From: Rhodospirillaceae bacterium UBA1479
GTDB lineage: Bacteria; Pseudomonadota; Alphaproteobacteria; Rhodospirillales; Casp-alpha2
Direction of reading: 5' to 3'
NCBI GenBank assembly: GCA_002325375.1
Contig: DCRZ01000002.1
Location: forward strand, 496,001-560,000
DNA: 64,000 nt
Shown here: in pieces, positions 53,074 to 61,457 of the stretch
Position numbering within the stretch: the stretch's first letter is position 1
How the letters are laid out: every line of letters starts with the position of its first letter
The notes under the pieces: model-generated
Databases searched by the model: none
What the model was told of the DNA's origin: nothing
Seen by the model: the letters and a program-made list of their open reading frames with translations, nothing else
Made by a program: the position numbers and the translations under genes

Positions 53074-54060
53074 ATGAAAGTCGTCATTACCGGGGGCTGC
53101 GGCTTCCTCGGCCAGATGATCGCCAAGGCGATCTTGAAACGCGGTGAACTGCGCGGCCCCGACGGCAAACCGGCCGAGGTCGATGAAATACAGCTGTTCG
53201 ATCAGTTGGCCCCCGTGACGCCCTTTTCCTGGGCTGACAAACGGGTGACGACCGTCGCCGGGGACATTTCCGACAAGGCCACGGTCGCGTCCCTGGTCGA
53301 CCGCGACGACGTCTCCGTGTTCCACCTCGCCTCCGTCGTCTCGGCGGGCGGCGAGAAGGATTTCGACATGGCCATGCGGGTCAACCTCATGGGCGGGCTG
53401 AACATCCTGGATGCGGCCCGGGCGCGGGGTTCCGTCCCCCGCCTGGTGTTCTCCTCGTCGCTTGCCGTGTTCGGCGGCCCGGACCTGCCGAAAGAGGTCG
53501 ACGACTGGACCCGCCACACCCCCGAAACCACCTACGGCATGACCAAGGCGTTCGGCGAACTGGCGATCAACGACTATACCCGGAAGGGCTTCATCGACGG
53601 CCGGACCGTGCGCCTGCCGACCATCGTGATCCGCCCGGGCGTGCCCAATGCGGCGGCAAGCGGCTGGGCGTCCGGCATCTTCCGCGAACCCCTGCAGGGG
53701 AAAGAGCACGTCCTGCCCGTGCACGACGGCTTCTACATGATGCTGCTGGGCTACCGCAGCGCGGTCGAGGGCTTCCTGGCCGTGCACGAGGCCGAGGGCG
53801 CCGCCATCGGCCCCGACCGCACCGTCTGCCTGCCCAACAAGGCCTATGCCGTGGCGCAGATGGTCGAGGCGCTGGAACGCGTGGCGGCGGAAGAACGCCT
53901 CAAGCTCGGCCCCATTACCCGTGAGCGCGACCCATCAGTTGAAGCCATCTGCGGCTCCTGGCCCTTGAAGATGGACAGCACCAAGGCCCGGGCGCTCGGC
54001 TGCCCCGAGGACGCGGACCTGGACAGCGTGATCCGGGGGTTCATCGAGGATTTTCTCTAG
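53074..54060 (+). CDS. D-erythronate dehydrogenase-like NAD-dependent epimerase/dehydratase family protein
   Basis: 328-residue extended SDR. It starts MKVVITGGCGFLGQMIAKAI and has SSSLAVFGGP and the Y-x3-K pair (TYGMTKAFGELAINDY). The block VRLPTIVIRPGVPNAAASGWASGIFREPLQG is characteristic of the DenD group that oxidises D-erythronate at C2. DenD normally clusters with denK/otnC genes, none of which are here, so the substrate is uncertain. GGAGGAG precedes ATG 53074. A palindromic element follows. Confidence 0.82.
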   Translation: MKVVITGGCGFLGQMIAKAILKRGELRGPDGKPAEVDEIQLFDQLAPVTPFSWADKRVTTVAGDISDKATVASLVDRDDVSVFHLASVVSAGGEKDFDMAMRVNLMGGLNILDAARARGSVPRLVFSSSLAVFGGPDLPKEVDDWTRHTPETTYGMTKAFGELAINDYTRKGFIDGRTVRLPTIVIRPGVPNAAASGWASGIFREPLQGKEHVLPVHDGFYMMLLGYRSAVEGFLAVHEAEGAAIGPDRTVCLPNKAYAVAQMVEALERVAAEERLKLGPITRERDPSVEAICGSWPLKMDSTKARALGCPEDADLDSVIRGFIEDFL

Positions 54061-54130
54061 CCGTAAATCCCGAGTGGTCCGAACCAAGGCTCGCGACGAC
54101 GATTTGCGCAAATAAGACAAGAAAACCACA

Positions 54131-54286
54131 GAGACGGTGAGGCGGTGAGAAGGGGGAGTTCTTCTTATCCGTCATGGCCGGGCTTGACCCGGCCATCCAT
54201 GTCTTTCTTGGGGGTGTTCGTGGATGCCCGGATCAAGTCCGGGCATGACGATTCTTTCGGCTCGCTTCTCACGGCCTCATCGCCTC
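54131..54286. repeat. Nested palindromic intergenic repeat (REP/BIME-like)
   Basis: Two 29-base hairpin units in opposite orientation (54171-54199 and 54221-54249) differ at four positions, which form two compensatory pairs so both stems stay perfect (arms of 9 bases, loops CTTGA and TCAAG). Outside them, 54131-54150 and 54267-54286 form a further inverted repeat, 17 of 20 matching. The whole is a 156-bp nested structure between denD and petC, unlike anything else in the window. The hairpin unit resembles extragenic palindromes I know from many Alphaproteobacteria. Confidence 0.75.
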
Positions 54287-54297
54287 AGGGGGTCAAA

Positions 54298-54334
54298 AGA
54301 AAAAGGCCCCGGATTTCTCCGGGGCCTTTCTTAT
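54298..54334. terminator. Bidirectional terminator between denD and petC
   Basis: A 12-bp perfect stem AAAGGCCCCGGA (54302-54313) with TCCGGGGCCTTT (54318-54329), TTTC loop, flanked by A-rich upstream and T/A-rich downstream, so it can end both the + strand denD transcript and the minus strand petABC transcript. It lies 22 bases beyond the petC stop. Confidence 0.85.
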
Positions 54335-54355
54335 TCGGTTCAGAGCCGGTCGGGC

Positions 54356-55195
54356 TTAGTGGACGTCCGACCAGATCTTGCGCTTGAGGGCGAACAGCAT
54401 GCCCGTGAGCACCAGCAGGAACAGCATCACCTTGATGCCGAGGCGCTTGCGCTCCTCCAGCTCCGGTTCCGCCGCCCAGGCCAGGAAGGTGGTCACGTCA
54501 TGGGCTTGCTGGGCCACCGTGGCCTTGGTGCCGTCGGAGAATTCGACGCCGTCCTCGACCAGCGGGTTGGCCATGGCGATCACGCCGCCCGGGAAGTACT
54601 TGTTGTAGCTTCCGCCATCCGGCAGTTCGAAGCCCGCAGGAGGCTCGCCGTAGCCGGTCAGCAGCGCATAGACGTAGTCGGCGCCGATGGTGAAGCCGTC
54701 CGGGTGCTTCATGGACACCTTGATCACCGAATCGCCGCCCTGGGCGCGCGCCTTGGTGATCAGCGACAGGTCCGGCGGTGCCTTGCCGTTATTGGCGGCG
54801 GCGGCGGCCTTGTCGTTGGCGAACGGCGACGGCAGCGGATCGGACGGTGTGCGCTTGCGGGCGAACATGTCCCCGTCGTCATTGGGGCCGTCCTGGATCT
54901 CATACTCGGCGGCAAGGGCTTTGGTCTGCGCTTCCGAGAACCCGATGTCCTGCAGATTGCGGAACTTGATCAGGTTCATGGAATGACAGGCCGAGCAGAC
55001 TTCCTTGTACACCTTGTAGCCGCGCTGGGCCGACGCCCGGTCGTAGGTTCCGAACAGGCCCTTGAAGGTCCAGTCCTGAACCGCCGGCTTGTGGGCGGCG
55101 CCGGCCGCCTGGGCCGGAGCGGAGGTCAGGGACAGCGCCGCGACGGCACCGGCGGTGAGAACGGCCGCGAAGGCGGTCTTGATGGTTGGTTTCAT
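54356..55195 (-). CDS. petC: Cytochrome c1, bc1 complex
   Basis: Electron-transfer subunit carrying haem c, 279 aa. The signal peptide (MKPTIKTAFAAVLTAGAVAA, cut near AQA-AGAAH) is followed by the CxxCH motif CSACHSMNLIKFRN near residue 56-60, PPDLSLITKAR, GFTIGADYVYALLTGY and the Met-ligand region (GGVIAMANPLVEDGVEFSDG), and a C-terminal anchor helix (about 250-270). The gene lies eight bases after petB. ATG 55195 is slightly better spaced from AAGGAAA than the ATG at 55198. Confidence 0.95.
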   Translation of the reverse strand: MKPTIKTAFAAVLTAGAVAALSLTSAPAQAAGAAHKPAVQDWTFKGLFGTYDRASAQRGYKVYKEVCSACHSMNLIKFRNLQDIGFSEAQTKALAAEYEIQDGPNDDGDMFARKRTPSDPLPSPFANDKAAAAANNGKAPPDLSLITKARAQGGDSVIKVSMKHPDGFTIGADYVYALLTGYGEPPAGFELPDGGSYNKYFPGGVIAMANPLVEDGVEFSDGTKATVAQQAHDVTTFLAWAAEPELEERKRLGIKVMLFLLVLTGMLFALKRKIWSDVH

Positions 55196-55203
55196 CATTT
55201 TCC

Positions 55204-56481
55204 TTACTCCGCGGGCTGCGTGACCGAGGCGGAAATGCTTTCCGGCAGGGCCTTGGGCCGTTCGATGACGCCGAGGATGGGCAGGATCACCAGAAGGTGC
55301 GCGAAGTAGTAGATCGTCGAGATCTGGCCGAGCAGAACCCAGATGCCTTCCGGCGGGTGGGCGCCGACCATGCCGAGCACGATCCAGTCGAGCACGAAGA
55401 TCCAGAAGAACCACTTGTAGATCGGCCGGAACCGGGCCGAACGCACCTTGGAGGTATCCAGCCAAGGCACCAGCGCCAGCAGGATGATCGAGCCGAACAT
55501 GGCGATGACGCCCGCCAACTTCGCCGTCATCAGCCAGGAAACCGGCCAATACAGGATGAAGTCGTTGGTGAAGGCGCGGAGGATCGCGTAGGACGGCAGG
55601 AAGTACCATTCGGGCACGATGTGCGGCGGGGTCGCCAGCGCGTTGGCCGGGATGTAGTTGTCCGCTTCGCCGAAGTAGTTGGGCGCGAAGAACACGAAGA
55701 AGCTGAAGATCAGCAGGAACACGCCCATCCCGAACAGGTCTTTGATGGTGAAGTAGGGATGGAAGGGAATGGTGTCCTGCGGGCCCTTCACGTCAACGCC
55801 GGTCGGGTTGTTCGACCCGAAGGTATGCAGCGCCCAGATGTGCACGACCACCAGGCCCAGGATCACGAAGGGCAGCAGGTAGTGCAGCGAGAAGAAGCGG
55901 TTGAGGGTCGGGTTATCGACCACGAAGCCGCCCCACAGCAGGGTCACGATGCTGTCGCCGACCACCGGAATGGCCGAGAACAGGTTGGTGATGACCGTGG
56001 CACCCCAATAGGACATCTGGCCCCAGGGCAGAACGTAGCCCATGAACGCCGTCGCCATCATGGCAAGCAGGATCAGCACGCCGATGATCCACAGCAGTTC
56101 GCGGGGGTTCTTGTAGGACCCGAAGTAGAGGCCGCGGAAGATGTGGATGTAGACGGCGATGAAGAAGAAACTGGCGCCGTTCATATGCAGATAACGGATC
56201 AGCCAACCGCCGTTGACGTCGCGCATGACGCGCTCGACGGAATTGAAGGCCAGCGTGGTGTGCGGCGTGTAATGCATGGCCAGCACGATGCCCGACACGA
56301 TCATGATGATCAGCGCCAGACCGGCCAGGGAGCCGAAGTTCCACCAGTAGCTGAGGTTCTTCGGCGCCGGATAGCCGGAGCCCACGGAATGGTCGATGAA
56401 GCTGAAGATCGGCATGCGATGCTCGATCCACTTCACGACGCCGTTCTGCATGAATTTGCTTGTCGATTGTTGTTCGCTCAT
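55204..56481 (-). CDS. petB: Cytochrome b, bc1 complex
   Basis: Eight-helix core of complex III, binding two b haems and both quinone sites, 425 aa. Four His ligands are visible: HYTPHTTLAFN and HMNGASFFFIAVYIHIFRGLYFGS in the first half, HYLLPFVILGLVVVHIWALH in the second. The Qo-site PEWY motif reads IVPEWYFLPSYAILRAF. No separate subunit IV is present, so it is the long (bc1) type. It is in the petA-petB-petC operon read on the minus strand. Confidence 0.97.
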   Translation of the reverse strand: MSEQQSTSKFMQNGVVKWIEHRMPIFSFIDHSVGSGYPAPKNLSYWWNFGSLAGLALIIMIVSGIVLAMHYTPHTTLAFNSVERVMRDVNGGWLIRYLHMNGASFFFIAVYIHIFRGLYFGSYKNPRELLWIIGVLILLAMMATAFMGYVLPWGQMSYWGATVITNLFSAIPVVGDSIVTLLWGGFVVDNPTLNRFFSLHYLLPFVILGLVVVHIWALHTFGSNNPTGVDVKGPQDTIPFHPYFTIKDLFGMGVFLLIFSFFVFFAPNYFGEADNYIPANALATPPHIVPEWYFLPSYAILRAFTNDFILYWPVSWLMTAKLAGVIAMFGSIILLALVPWLDTSKVRSARFRPIYKWFFWIFVLDWIVLGMVGAHPPEGIWVLLGQISTIYYFAHLLVILPILGVIERPKALPESISASVTQPAE

Positions 56482-56492
56482 GACGTCCCCCG

Positions 56493-57047
56493 TTACCCGA
56501 TCACGACCTGGGTGTCCGACGCGAACGTATAGTTCGGGACAAGCAGGTTTTGCGGCGCCGGGCCCTTGCGGATCCGACCCGAGGTGTCGTAGTGCGAGCC
56601 GTGGCAGGGGCAGAACCAGCCGCCGAAGTCACCCTTCGGCTCGCCTTCTTTCTGACCCAGCGGAATGCAGCCCAGGTGGGTGCACACGCCGACCATGATC
56701 AGCCAGTCGTCCTTTTGGACGCGGTCGGCGTCCTTGGCCGGGTCCGGCAGGGCCGCGGCGTCGTCTTTTTTCGCCTGTTCGATCTCGGCCGCGGTGCGGT
56801 TGCGGATGAACACCGGCTTGCCCTGCCAGACGACCGTGATGCTCTGGCCGTCCTTGATGGGCTCCAGATTCACTTCGGTGGTCGCCAGGGCCAGGGTATC
56901 GGCCGCCGGGTTGAGGCTGTTAACAAACGGCCACAGGGTCAACGCGGTACCCACCGCGCCGACAGTAGCCGTGGAAACCAGTAGGAAATCGCGGCGCGTT
57001 TGCGCGTCGATTTCGGCGGTTGGCGGGGTGCTCGCCGTGTCGCTCAT
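56493..57047 (-). CDS. petA: Rieske iron-sulfur protein, bc1 complex
   Basis: 2Fe-2S subunit of complex III, 184 aa. The N-terminus carries a Tat-type motif (TRRDFLLVSTATVGAVGTAL) as the membrane anchor. Cluster ligands are CTHLGCIPLG and CPCHGSHYDTSGRIRKGPAP, both intact with the disulfide Cys. AGGGGAAG precedes ATG 57047. It starts the petABC operon, with 276 bases of upstream non-coding sequence to the divergent trmL; I see no further feature in that gap beyond unassigned hairpins. Confidence 0.96.
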   Translation of the reverse strand: MSDTASTPPTAEIDAQTRRDFLLVSTATVGAVGTALTLWPFVNSLNPAADTLALATTEVNLEPIKDGQSITVVWQGKPVFIRNRTAAEIEQAKKDDAAALPDPAKDADRVQKDDWLIMVGVCTHLGCIPLGQKEGEPKGDFGGWFCPCHGSHYDTSGRIRKGPAPQNLLVPNYTFASDTQVVIG

Positions 57048-57323
57048 AAGCACTTCCCCTTAAAAGGTGTTTTGATCTTGTGTTCGCCGCCCCGGCTTGA
57101 TGGGTGTCAAACCCGGACGGCCCCCGAACTCACCGCCAAATCTAAGGGACCGGCGGAAAAGAGGCAACGGCGGGCTGTATATTACCCAACCGTCATGGAA
57201 TGTGCGGACGCAGGACGCCCGCACGAACCGGCGAGACCTTATGTCCTGAGGGGCCTTCAGGCAAGCGCTAACTGTTGAGAATAGCTTGCAAACCGGGCCT
57301 TTCGGGGCCTTCATGGGGCCGTC

Positions 57324-57803
57324 ATGCCCGCACCGGTCGAAATTGCCCTGTATCAGCCCGATATCCCGCAGAACACGGGCGCCGTGATGCGCACGGCCGC
57401 CTGCCTGGGCACGGCCCTGCACATTATCGAACCCTGCGGCTTTGTGCTGTCGGATGCCCGCATGCGGCGCTCGGGCATGGATTACCTGGATCGCCTGGAA
57501 ATGCGCCGTCATGCCTCCTGGGCCGCGTTCCGGGAGGCATTGGAAGGCCGCCGCTTGGTGCTGCTGACCACCGCGGCGGCCACGCGTTTGCCGGATTTCC
57601 GCTTCCAGCCCGGCGATATGCTGTTGTTCGGGCGCGAAAGCGCCGGGGTGCCGGACGATGTGCATGCCGCCGCCGATGCGCGGGTGCGGATTCCCCTGGC
57701 TCCCGGCACACGGTCCTTGAACCTGGCGGCCAGTGCGGCCATGGTTCTGGCGACGGCGCTGGGCCAACTCGGCGCCTATCCCGGAGACCCAGACACCCCA
57801 TGA
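57324..57803 (+). CDS. trmL: tRNA (cytidine/uridine(34)-2'-O)-methyltransferase TrmL
   Basis: SPOUT enzyme that methylates the wobble ribose of tRNA-Leu, 159 aa. The N-terminal IALYQPDIPQNTGAVMRTAACLGTALHIIEPCGF (in part), the LLFGRESAGVPDDVHAAADARVRIP knot (in part) and RSLNLAASAAMVL match TrmL. Its stop overlaps the hemF ATG (ATGA), so these two are one transcription unit. It diverges from petA. Confidence 0.94.
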   Translation: MPAPVEIALYQPDIPQNTGAVMRTAACLGTALHIIEPCGFVLSDARMRRSGMDYLDRLEMRRHASWAAFREALEGRRLVLLTTAAATRLPDFRFQPGDMLLFGRESAGVPDDVHAAADARVRIPLAPGTRSLNLAASAAMVLATALGQLGAYPGDPDTP

Positions 57804-58699
57804 ACGACGCAACGCCCTCCGCCGCCGATTACTCGGACGCCCATAAATCCCGCGCCAAGGCCTGGTTCGAGCGCCTGCGCGACGATTTCTGCACGGCGCT
57901 GGAGGATATCGAGGACGCGGTCACCGGCCCCAACGGCACCAGCGCCCGTCAGCCGGGCCGATTCGCGCGCAAATCCTGGGAACGTCCCGGCGACGTGGCC
58001 GGCAAAATGGGCGGCGGCGGCGTCATGGCCGTGATGCGGGGCGGGCGGGTGTTTGAGAAGGCGGGGGTCAACGTGTCCACCGTCATGGGCGAATTTTCCG
58101 AGGAATTCCGGGCGCGAATCCCGGGGGCGGCCGAAGACCCCCGATTCTGGGCGTCCGGCATTTCCACCGTCATCCACCCCAATTCGCCGCTGGTGCCGGC
58201 GGCGCATATGAATACGCGCATGATCGTCACCACCCAGGGCTGGTTCGGCGGCGGCGGCGACCTGACGCCCGTGTTCCCCGACGACGCCGACACGGATCAG
58301 TTCCACGGCGCCTTCAAGACAGCCTGCGATGCCCATGATCCGGCCTACTATCCCAAGTTCAAGGAATGGTGCGACCGCTACTTCTTCCTGCCGCACCGGA
58401 ACGAGGCACGGGGCGTCGGTGGTATTTTCTACGATCAGCACAACACGGGCGACTGGGACGCCGATTTCGCCTTTACCCAGGACGTCGGCCGGGCCTTCGC
58501 CACCGTCTATCCCGAGATCGTGCGCAAGCACATGAACAAGACCTGGACCACGGACGACCGCGAGGCCCAGCGCGTGAAGCGCGGGCGCTACGTGGAATTC
58601 AACCTACTGTACGACCGGGGCACCATCTTCGGCCTGCAGACGGGCGGCAATACCGAGGCGATCCTGATGTCCCTGCCACCGGACGTCGCCTGGCCGTAA
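57800..58699 (+). CDS. hemF: Oxygen-dependent coproporphyrinogen III oxidase
   Basis: Decarboxylates coproporphyrinogen III to protoporphyrinogen IX using O2, 299 aa. The protein has RSAKAWFERLRDDFCTALEDIE-like start, GGGVMAVMRGGRVFEKAGVNVSTVMGEF, AAHMNTRMIVT, WFGGGGDLTPVFPDDADTDQFHGAFK (in part), CDRYFFLPHRNEARGVGGIFYD and RGRYVEFNLLYDRGTIFGLQTGGNTEAILMS (in part). All are close to family consensus. Needed for haem of the bc1 complex encoded nearby. It is coupled to trmL. Confidence 0.97.
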   Translation: MNDATPSAADYSDAHKSRAKAWFERLRDDFCTALEDIEDAVTGPNGTSARQPGRFARKSWERPGDVAGKMGGGGVMAVMRGGRVFEKAGVNVSTVMGEFSEEFRARIPGAAEDPRFWASGISTVIHPNSPLVPAAHMNTRMIVTTQGWFGGGGDLTPVFPDDADTDQFHGAFKTACDAHDPAYYPKFKEWCDRYFFLPHRNEARGVGGIFYDQHNTGDWDADFAFTQDVGRAFATVYPEIVRKHMNKTWTTDDREAQRVKRGRYVEFNLLYDRGTIFGLQTGGNTEAILMSLPPDVAWP

Positions 58700-58750
58700 A
58701 TTGGGTCCGCGTTTCGTTTCTGGTCATCACGTCTTGTTCCGGAGGCCCTT

Positions 58751-59104
58751 ATGCCGACTTTCTCCCTCGCGGCGCTATCGCCGATCCTTTTGCTCTGCGT
58801 GTCCAACATCTTCATGACCGTCGCCTGGTACGGGCATCTCAAGTTCAAGTCGGAGGCGTTGTGGCTGGTGATCCTGATCAGCTGGGGCATCGCCTTCGTC
58901 GAATACTGTTTCGCCGTGCCGGCCAACCGTTATGGCCACGGGATTTATTCGGCGGCGGAGTTGAAGACCATCCAGGAGGTCGTCAGCCTGACCGTGTTCG
59001 CGGGGTTTTCCGTGCTTTATCTGGGGGAAAGCTTTTCCTGGATGCACGCGGCGGGGTTCGCCTGCATCGCCTTCGGCGCGTTCCTGGTGTTCCAGGCGAG
59101 CTAG
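58751..59104 (+). CDS. DUF486 family membrane protein
   Basis: 117-residue four-helix membrane protein of the DMT/DUF486 type, function unknown. The segment AWYGHLKFKSEALWLVILISWGIAFVEYCFAVPANRYGHG (in part) is the family's signature, and FSLAALSPILLLCVSNIFM is the first helix. GGAGG precedes ATG 58751. A strong hairpin follows the stop; the next gene, flgG, is on the opposite strand. Confidence 0.85.
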   Translation: MPTFSLAALSPILLLCVSNIFMTVAWYGHLKFKSEALWLVILISWGIAFVEYCFAVPANRYGHGIYSAAELKTIQEVVSLTVFAGFSVLYLGESFSWMHAAGFACIAFGAFLVFQAS

Positions 59105-59124
59105 GCCGTTGCAAAACAAATGAC

Positions 59125-59161
59125 GGCGGGAACCCGCATTCTGGGATTCCCGCCGCCGTTT
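59125..59161. terminator. Terminator-like hairpin between DUF486 gene and flgG
   Basis: A long stem GGCGGGAA (59125-59132) with TTCCCGCC (59147-59154), extended inward by CCC/GGG with one bulged A, ends in CCGTTT. It sits between the DUF486 stop and the flgG stop, so it could end both converging transcripts. Confidence 0.6.
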
Positions 59162-59309
59162 GGATCGTTCGAAACGAAGCGTTTCGTATATCGGTTTTTT
59201 AGGGCCGCCCGAACGGCCTTGTTCTGGTTCCGCGATCTCTGTGCCGCGGTGGTCGTCCGGCAGAGTATGCCGGGGGATGGTTTACCGAAGATTAACGCCC
59301 TGGCCGGGA

Positions 59310-60089
59310 TTAGCCGGTCTTGGTCGACATCATCTGGTCGGCGGTCTGAATGACCTTGGAGCTCAGCTCATAAGCCCGCATGGCCTTGACCATGTTGGCG
59401 ATCTCTTCCACCGGGTTGACGTTCGACGATTCCAGGAAGCCCTGCAGGATGGAGCCGAACCCGGCGGTGCCGGGCGTGCCCACCAGAGGAGCGCCCGAGG
59501 CCGTGGTTTCCTGGAACATGCTGTCGCCGATGGCGTACAGGCCGCCTTCGTTGGGGAAGCGGACCAGGTTGATCTGACCCAGGTTCTGCGGCTGCGGCTG
59601 TCCTTCGAAGGAGGCGTAGACTTCGCCGGAATTGTTGATTGTGACCTCGATGGCGCCCGGCGGGATGGCGATGCCGGCACCGACCGTGAGTCCGTCATGG
59701 GTGACGATCTGCCCGTTCTGGTTCAACTGAAAGGCCCCGGCGCGGGTATAGGCGGTTTCGCCGTTGGCCAGGGTGACCGGCATGTAGCCGGAGCCCTGAA
59801 TGGCCACGTCGAAAGGGTTGCCCGTCTGCGCCAGGTTGCCCTGTTCGACGACCCGGTAGAAGGACGCCGTATGCACGCCCAGGCCGGCCTTGACGCCGCC
59901 CGGCACGATGCCGCTGGCGCGCGAATGCTTGGAATTGGGCCGCTTGTTGTCTTCATAGAGAAGATCGTTGAACGACGCCCGGCGGCGCTGATAGCCGGTG
60001 GTGTTCATGTTCGCCAGGTTGTTGGCGATCACGTCCACGCGTTCCTGCTGCGCCACCATTCCGGTGGCTGCGATATAGAGTGGATTCAT
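59310..60089 (-). CDS. flgG: Flagellar basal-body rod protein FlgG (isolated copy)
   Basis: 259-residue distal-rod protein. The N-terminal rod motif MNPLYIAATGMVAQQERVDVIANNLANMNTTGYQRRRASF (in part) and the C-terminal helix EEIANMVKAMRAYELSSKVIQTADQMMS are the FlgG pair (YELSSKVIQTADQM). Middle beta domain: GNPFDVAIQGSGYMPVTLANGETAYTRAGAFQLNQNG (in part). No other flagellar gene occurs in the window, though flgG usually sits in a flgF-G-A-H block; this may be a second copy or a displaced gene. GGGAAAA precedes ATG 60089. Confidence 0.86.
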   Translation of the reverse strand: MNPLYIAATGMVAQQERVDVIANNLANMNTTGYQRRRASFNDLLYEDNKRPNSKHSRASGIVPGGVKAGLGVHTASFYRVVEQGNLAQTGNPFDVAIQGSGYMPVTLANGETAYTRAGAFQLNQNGQIVTHDGLTVGAGIAIPPGAIEVTINNSGEVYASFEGQPQPQNLGQINLVRFPNEGGLYAIGDSMFQETTASGAPLVGTPGTAGFGSILQGFLESSNVNPVEEIANMVKAMRAYELSSKVIQTADQMMSTKTG

Positions 60090-60398
60090 TTTTCCCGTTC
60101 CTTGTACGTTCGCCTTCGCCGGGGTTGACCCCGATCCAGGTGCTGCTGGGGGTGTTTCAATCCCCGTGCCACAAGCAGAATTGTTTATTTTCAATCGATT
60201 AAATGAATTTTCCGGGGTCCGGGACGGCAGAAACCGCCCGCAAAGGGGAAAATCTTGCCGGGTCGGGCGGCACTTCAGGGGCGGGAGGGCCGCCGATCGG
60301 GCTTGTCATCGCGCGCCCGGCGCGTCACCTTCCGGTCATCCCTTCCGGTGCCGCGAAGGCTCGGACAATCGATGAGAATTCCCAAGGAGGAGATACCC
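60090..60398. other. Divergent intergenic region between flgG and the oxidoreductase gene
   Basis: 309 bases with no credible gene. The flgG-side half holds a near-consensus sigma54 site (60155-60171, minus strand) and an A/T-rich block at 60180-60215. The oxidoreductase side is G/C-rich with no promoter I can support; its ribosome-binding site AAGGAGGAGAT is just before ATG 60399. Confidence 0.5.
60155..60171 (-). promoter_or_regulatory. Sigma54-like promoter upstream of flgG
   Basis: Minus-strand TGGCACGGGGATTGAAA resembles the -24/-12 consensus TGGCACG-N4-TTGCW with exact spacing; the only departure is A for the -12 C, which would weaken it. Flagellar rod genes in Alphaproteobacteria such as Caulobacter use sigma54. 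The site is about 66 bases before the flgG start. Confidence 0.4.
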
Positions 60399-61397
60399 AT
60401 GCGCGCCTATTGGTATGACCGCGCCGGTCCGGCGGCGGACGTCCTGCAATTCGGAGACCTTCCCGACCCGGAACCGGGCCCCGGCGAGGTCCGCGTCCGC
60501 GTCGCCTATTCCGCCATCAACCCGACGGACGTGAAGCGCCGGTCCTCGGGCCGTGAACTGGCTCAGTTCTCGCCGATTATTCCCAACAACGACGGTTCCG
60601 GCGTCATCGACAAGGTCGGCGAAGGGGTCAACAACGCCCGCATCGGCCAGAAGGTCTGGATCTTCGGCGCCCAGCATGGCCGCCCCCAGGGCACGGCGGC
60701 GGAATACGTGGTTCTGCCGACGCGCCAGGCGGTGTCGCTCGCGGGGGACGTGTCCTTGAGCCAGGGGGCCTGCGCCGGGGTGCCGGTGGTGACGGCCTAT
60801 CACGCGCTGTTCAGCGACGGCGACATCTCGCGCAAGACCGTACTGGTGACCGGCGGCACGGGGCGTGTCGGCGCCTATGCGGTGCAGTTGGGCGTATGGG
60901 GCGGGGCCCGGGTGATCGCGACCTGCGGGTCCGATGCCCATTGCGCCGAGGCGCGGGAACTGGGTGCGGCCGTGGCTCTCAATTACAAGGAACCGGGTCT
61001 GAAGGAACGCATTCTCGACGCCGCCGGCGGTCCCGTCGACCGCATCGTCGAGGTCGCTTTCGGGTCCAACACGGACCTGCTGCCGGATATTCTGAAACCC
61101 AACGGCACCGTCGCGACCTATGCGTCCGACGCCGTGCCGGAGCCTTCGTTCCCCTTCAACAAATGGATGGGCGGCAACGTCAACATCCGCATGTTCACGA
61201 TCTATCAGCTCGACCGCTTGACCCAGGATGAAGTGCTGCAGACGGTCAGCCCGCTGATGTCGCCGGACACCCTGGTCCACCGCATCGGCGAACGTTTCCA
61301 GTTCGAGGACATGGTCAAGGCCCATGAAGCGGTCGAAGCGGGCGAGGTCCACGGCGTCGCCCAAGTCGTCGTGGGGAAGGCTTTGGAACACCAGTAA
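60399..61397 (+). CDS. Quinone oxidoreductase-like MDR alcohol dehydrogenase
   Basis: 332-residue medium-chain dehydrogenase of the NADPH:quinone reductase type. N-terminal GroES-like part (MRAYWYDRAGPAADVLQFGDLPDPEPGPGEVRVRVAYSAINPTDVKRR in part), a Rossmann motif VLVTGGTGRVGAYAVQLGVWGGARVIATC (in part) and DRIVEVAFGSN. There are no zinc-binding Cys clusters typical of zinc ADHs, so it fits the zinc-free quinone oxidoreductase group. AAGGAGGAGA precedes ATG 60399. Substrate unknown. Confidence 0.87.
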   Translation: MRAYWYDRAGPAADVLQFGDLPDPEPGPGEVRVRVAYSAINPTDVKRRSSGRELAQFSPIIPNNDGSGVIDKVGEGVNNARIGQKVWIFGAQHGRPQGTAAEYVVLPTRQAVSLAGDVSLSQGACAGVPVVTAYHALFSDGDISRKTVLVTGGTGRVGAYAVQLGVWGGARVIATCGSDAHCAEARELGAAVALNYKEPGLKERILDAAGGPVDRIVEVAFGSNTDLLPDILKPNGTVATYASDAVPEPSFPFNKWMGGNVNIRMFTIYQLDRLTQDEVLQTVSPLMSPDTLVHRIGERFQFEDMVKAHEAVEAGEVHGVAQVVVGKALEHQ

Positions 61398-61403
61398 CGC
61401 GCG

Positions 61404-61433
61404 TGCGGCGGCCCGGTTGTCCGGGCCGCCGCA
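61404..61433. terminator. Bidirectional hairpin terminator candidate
   Basis: A 13-bp perfect stem TGCGGCGGCCCGG (61404-61416) with CCGGGCCGCCGCA (61421-61433) and TTGT loop separates the oxidoreductase stop from the pirin stop on the other strand. It has no strong T run, so it may be rho-assisted or act by stem strength. Confidence 0.6.
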
Positions 61434-61457
61434 TCAGATTGTTTCGGGCAGCGTTGC

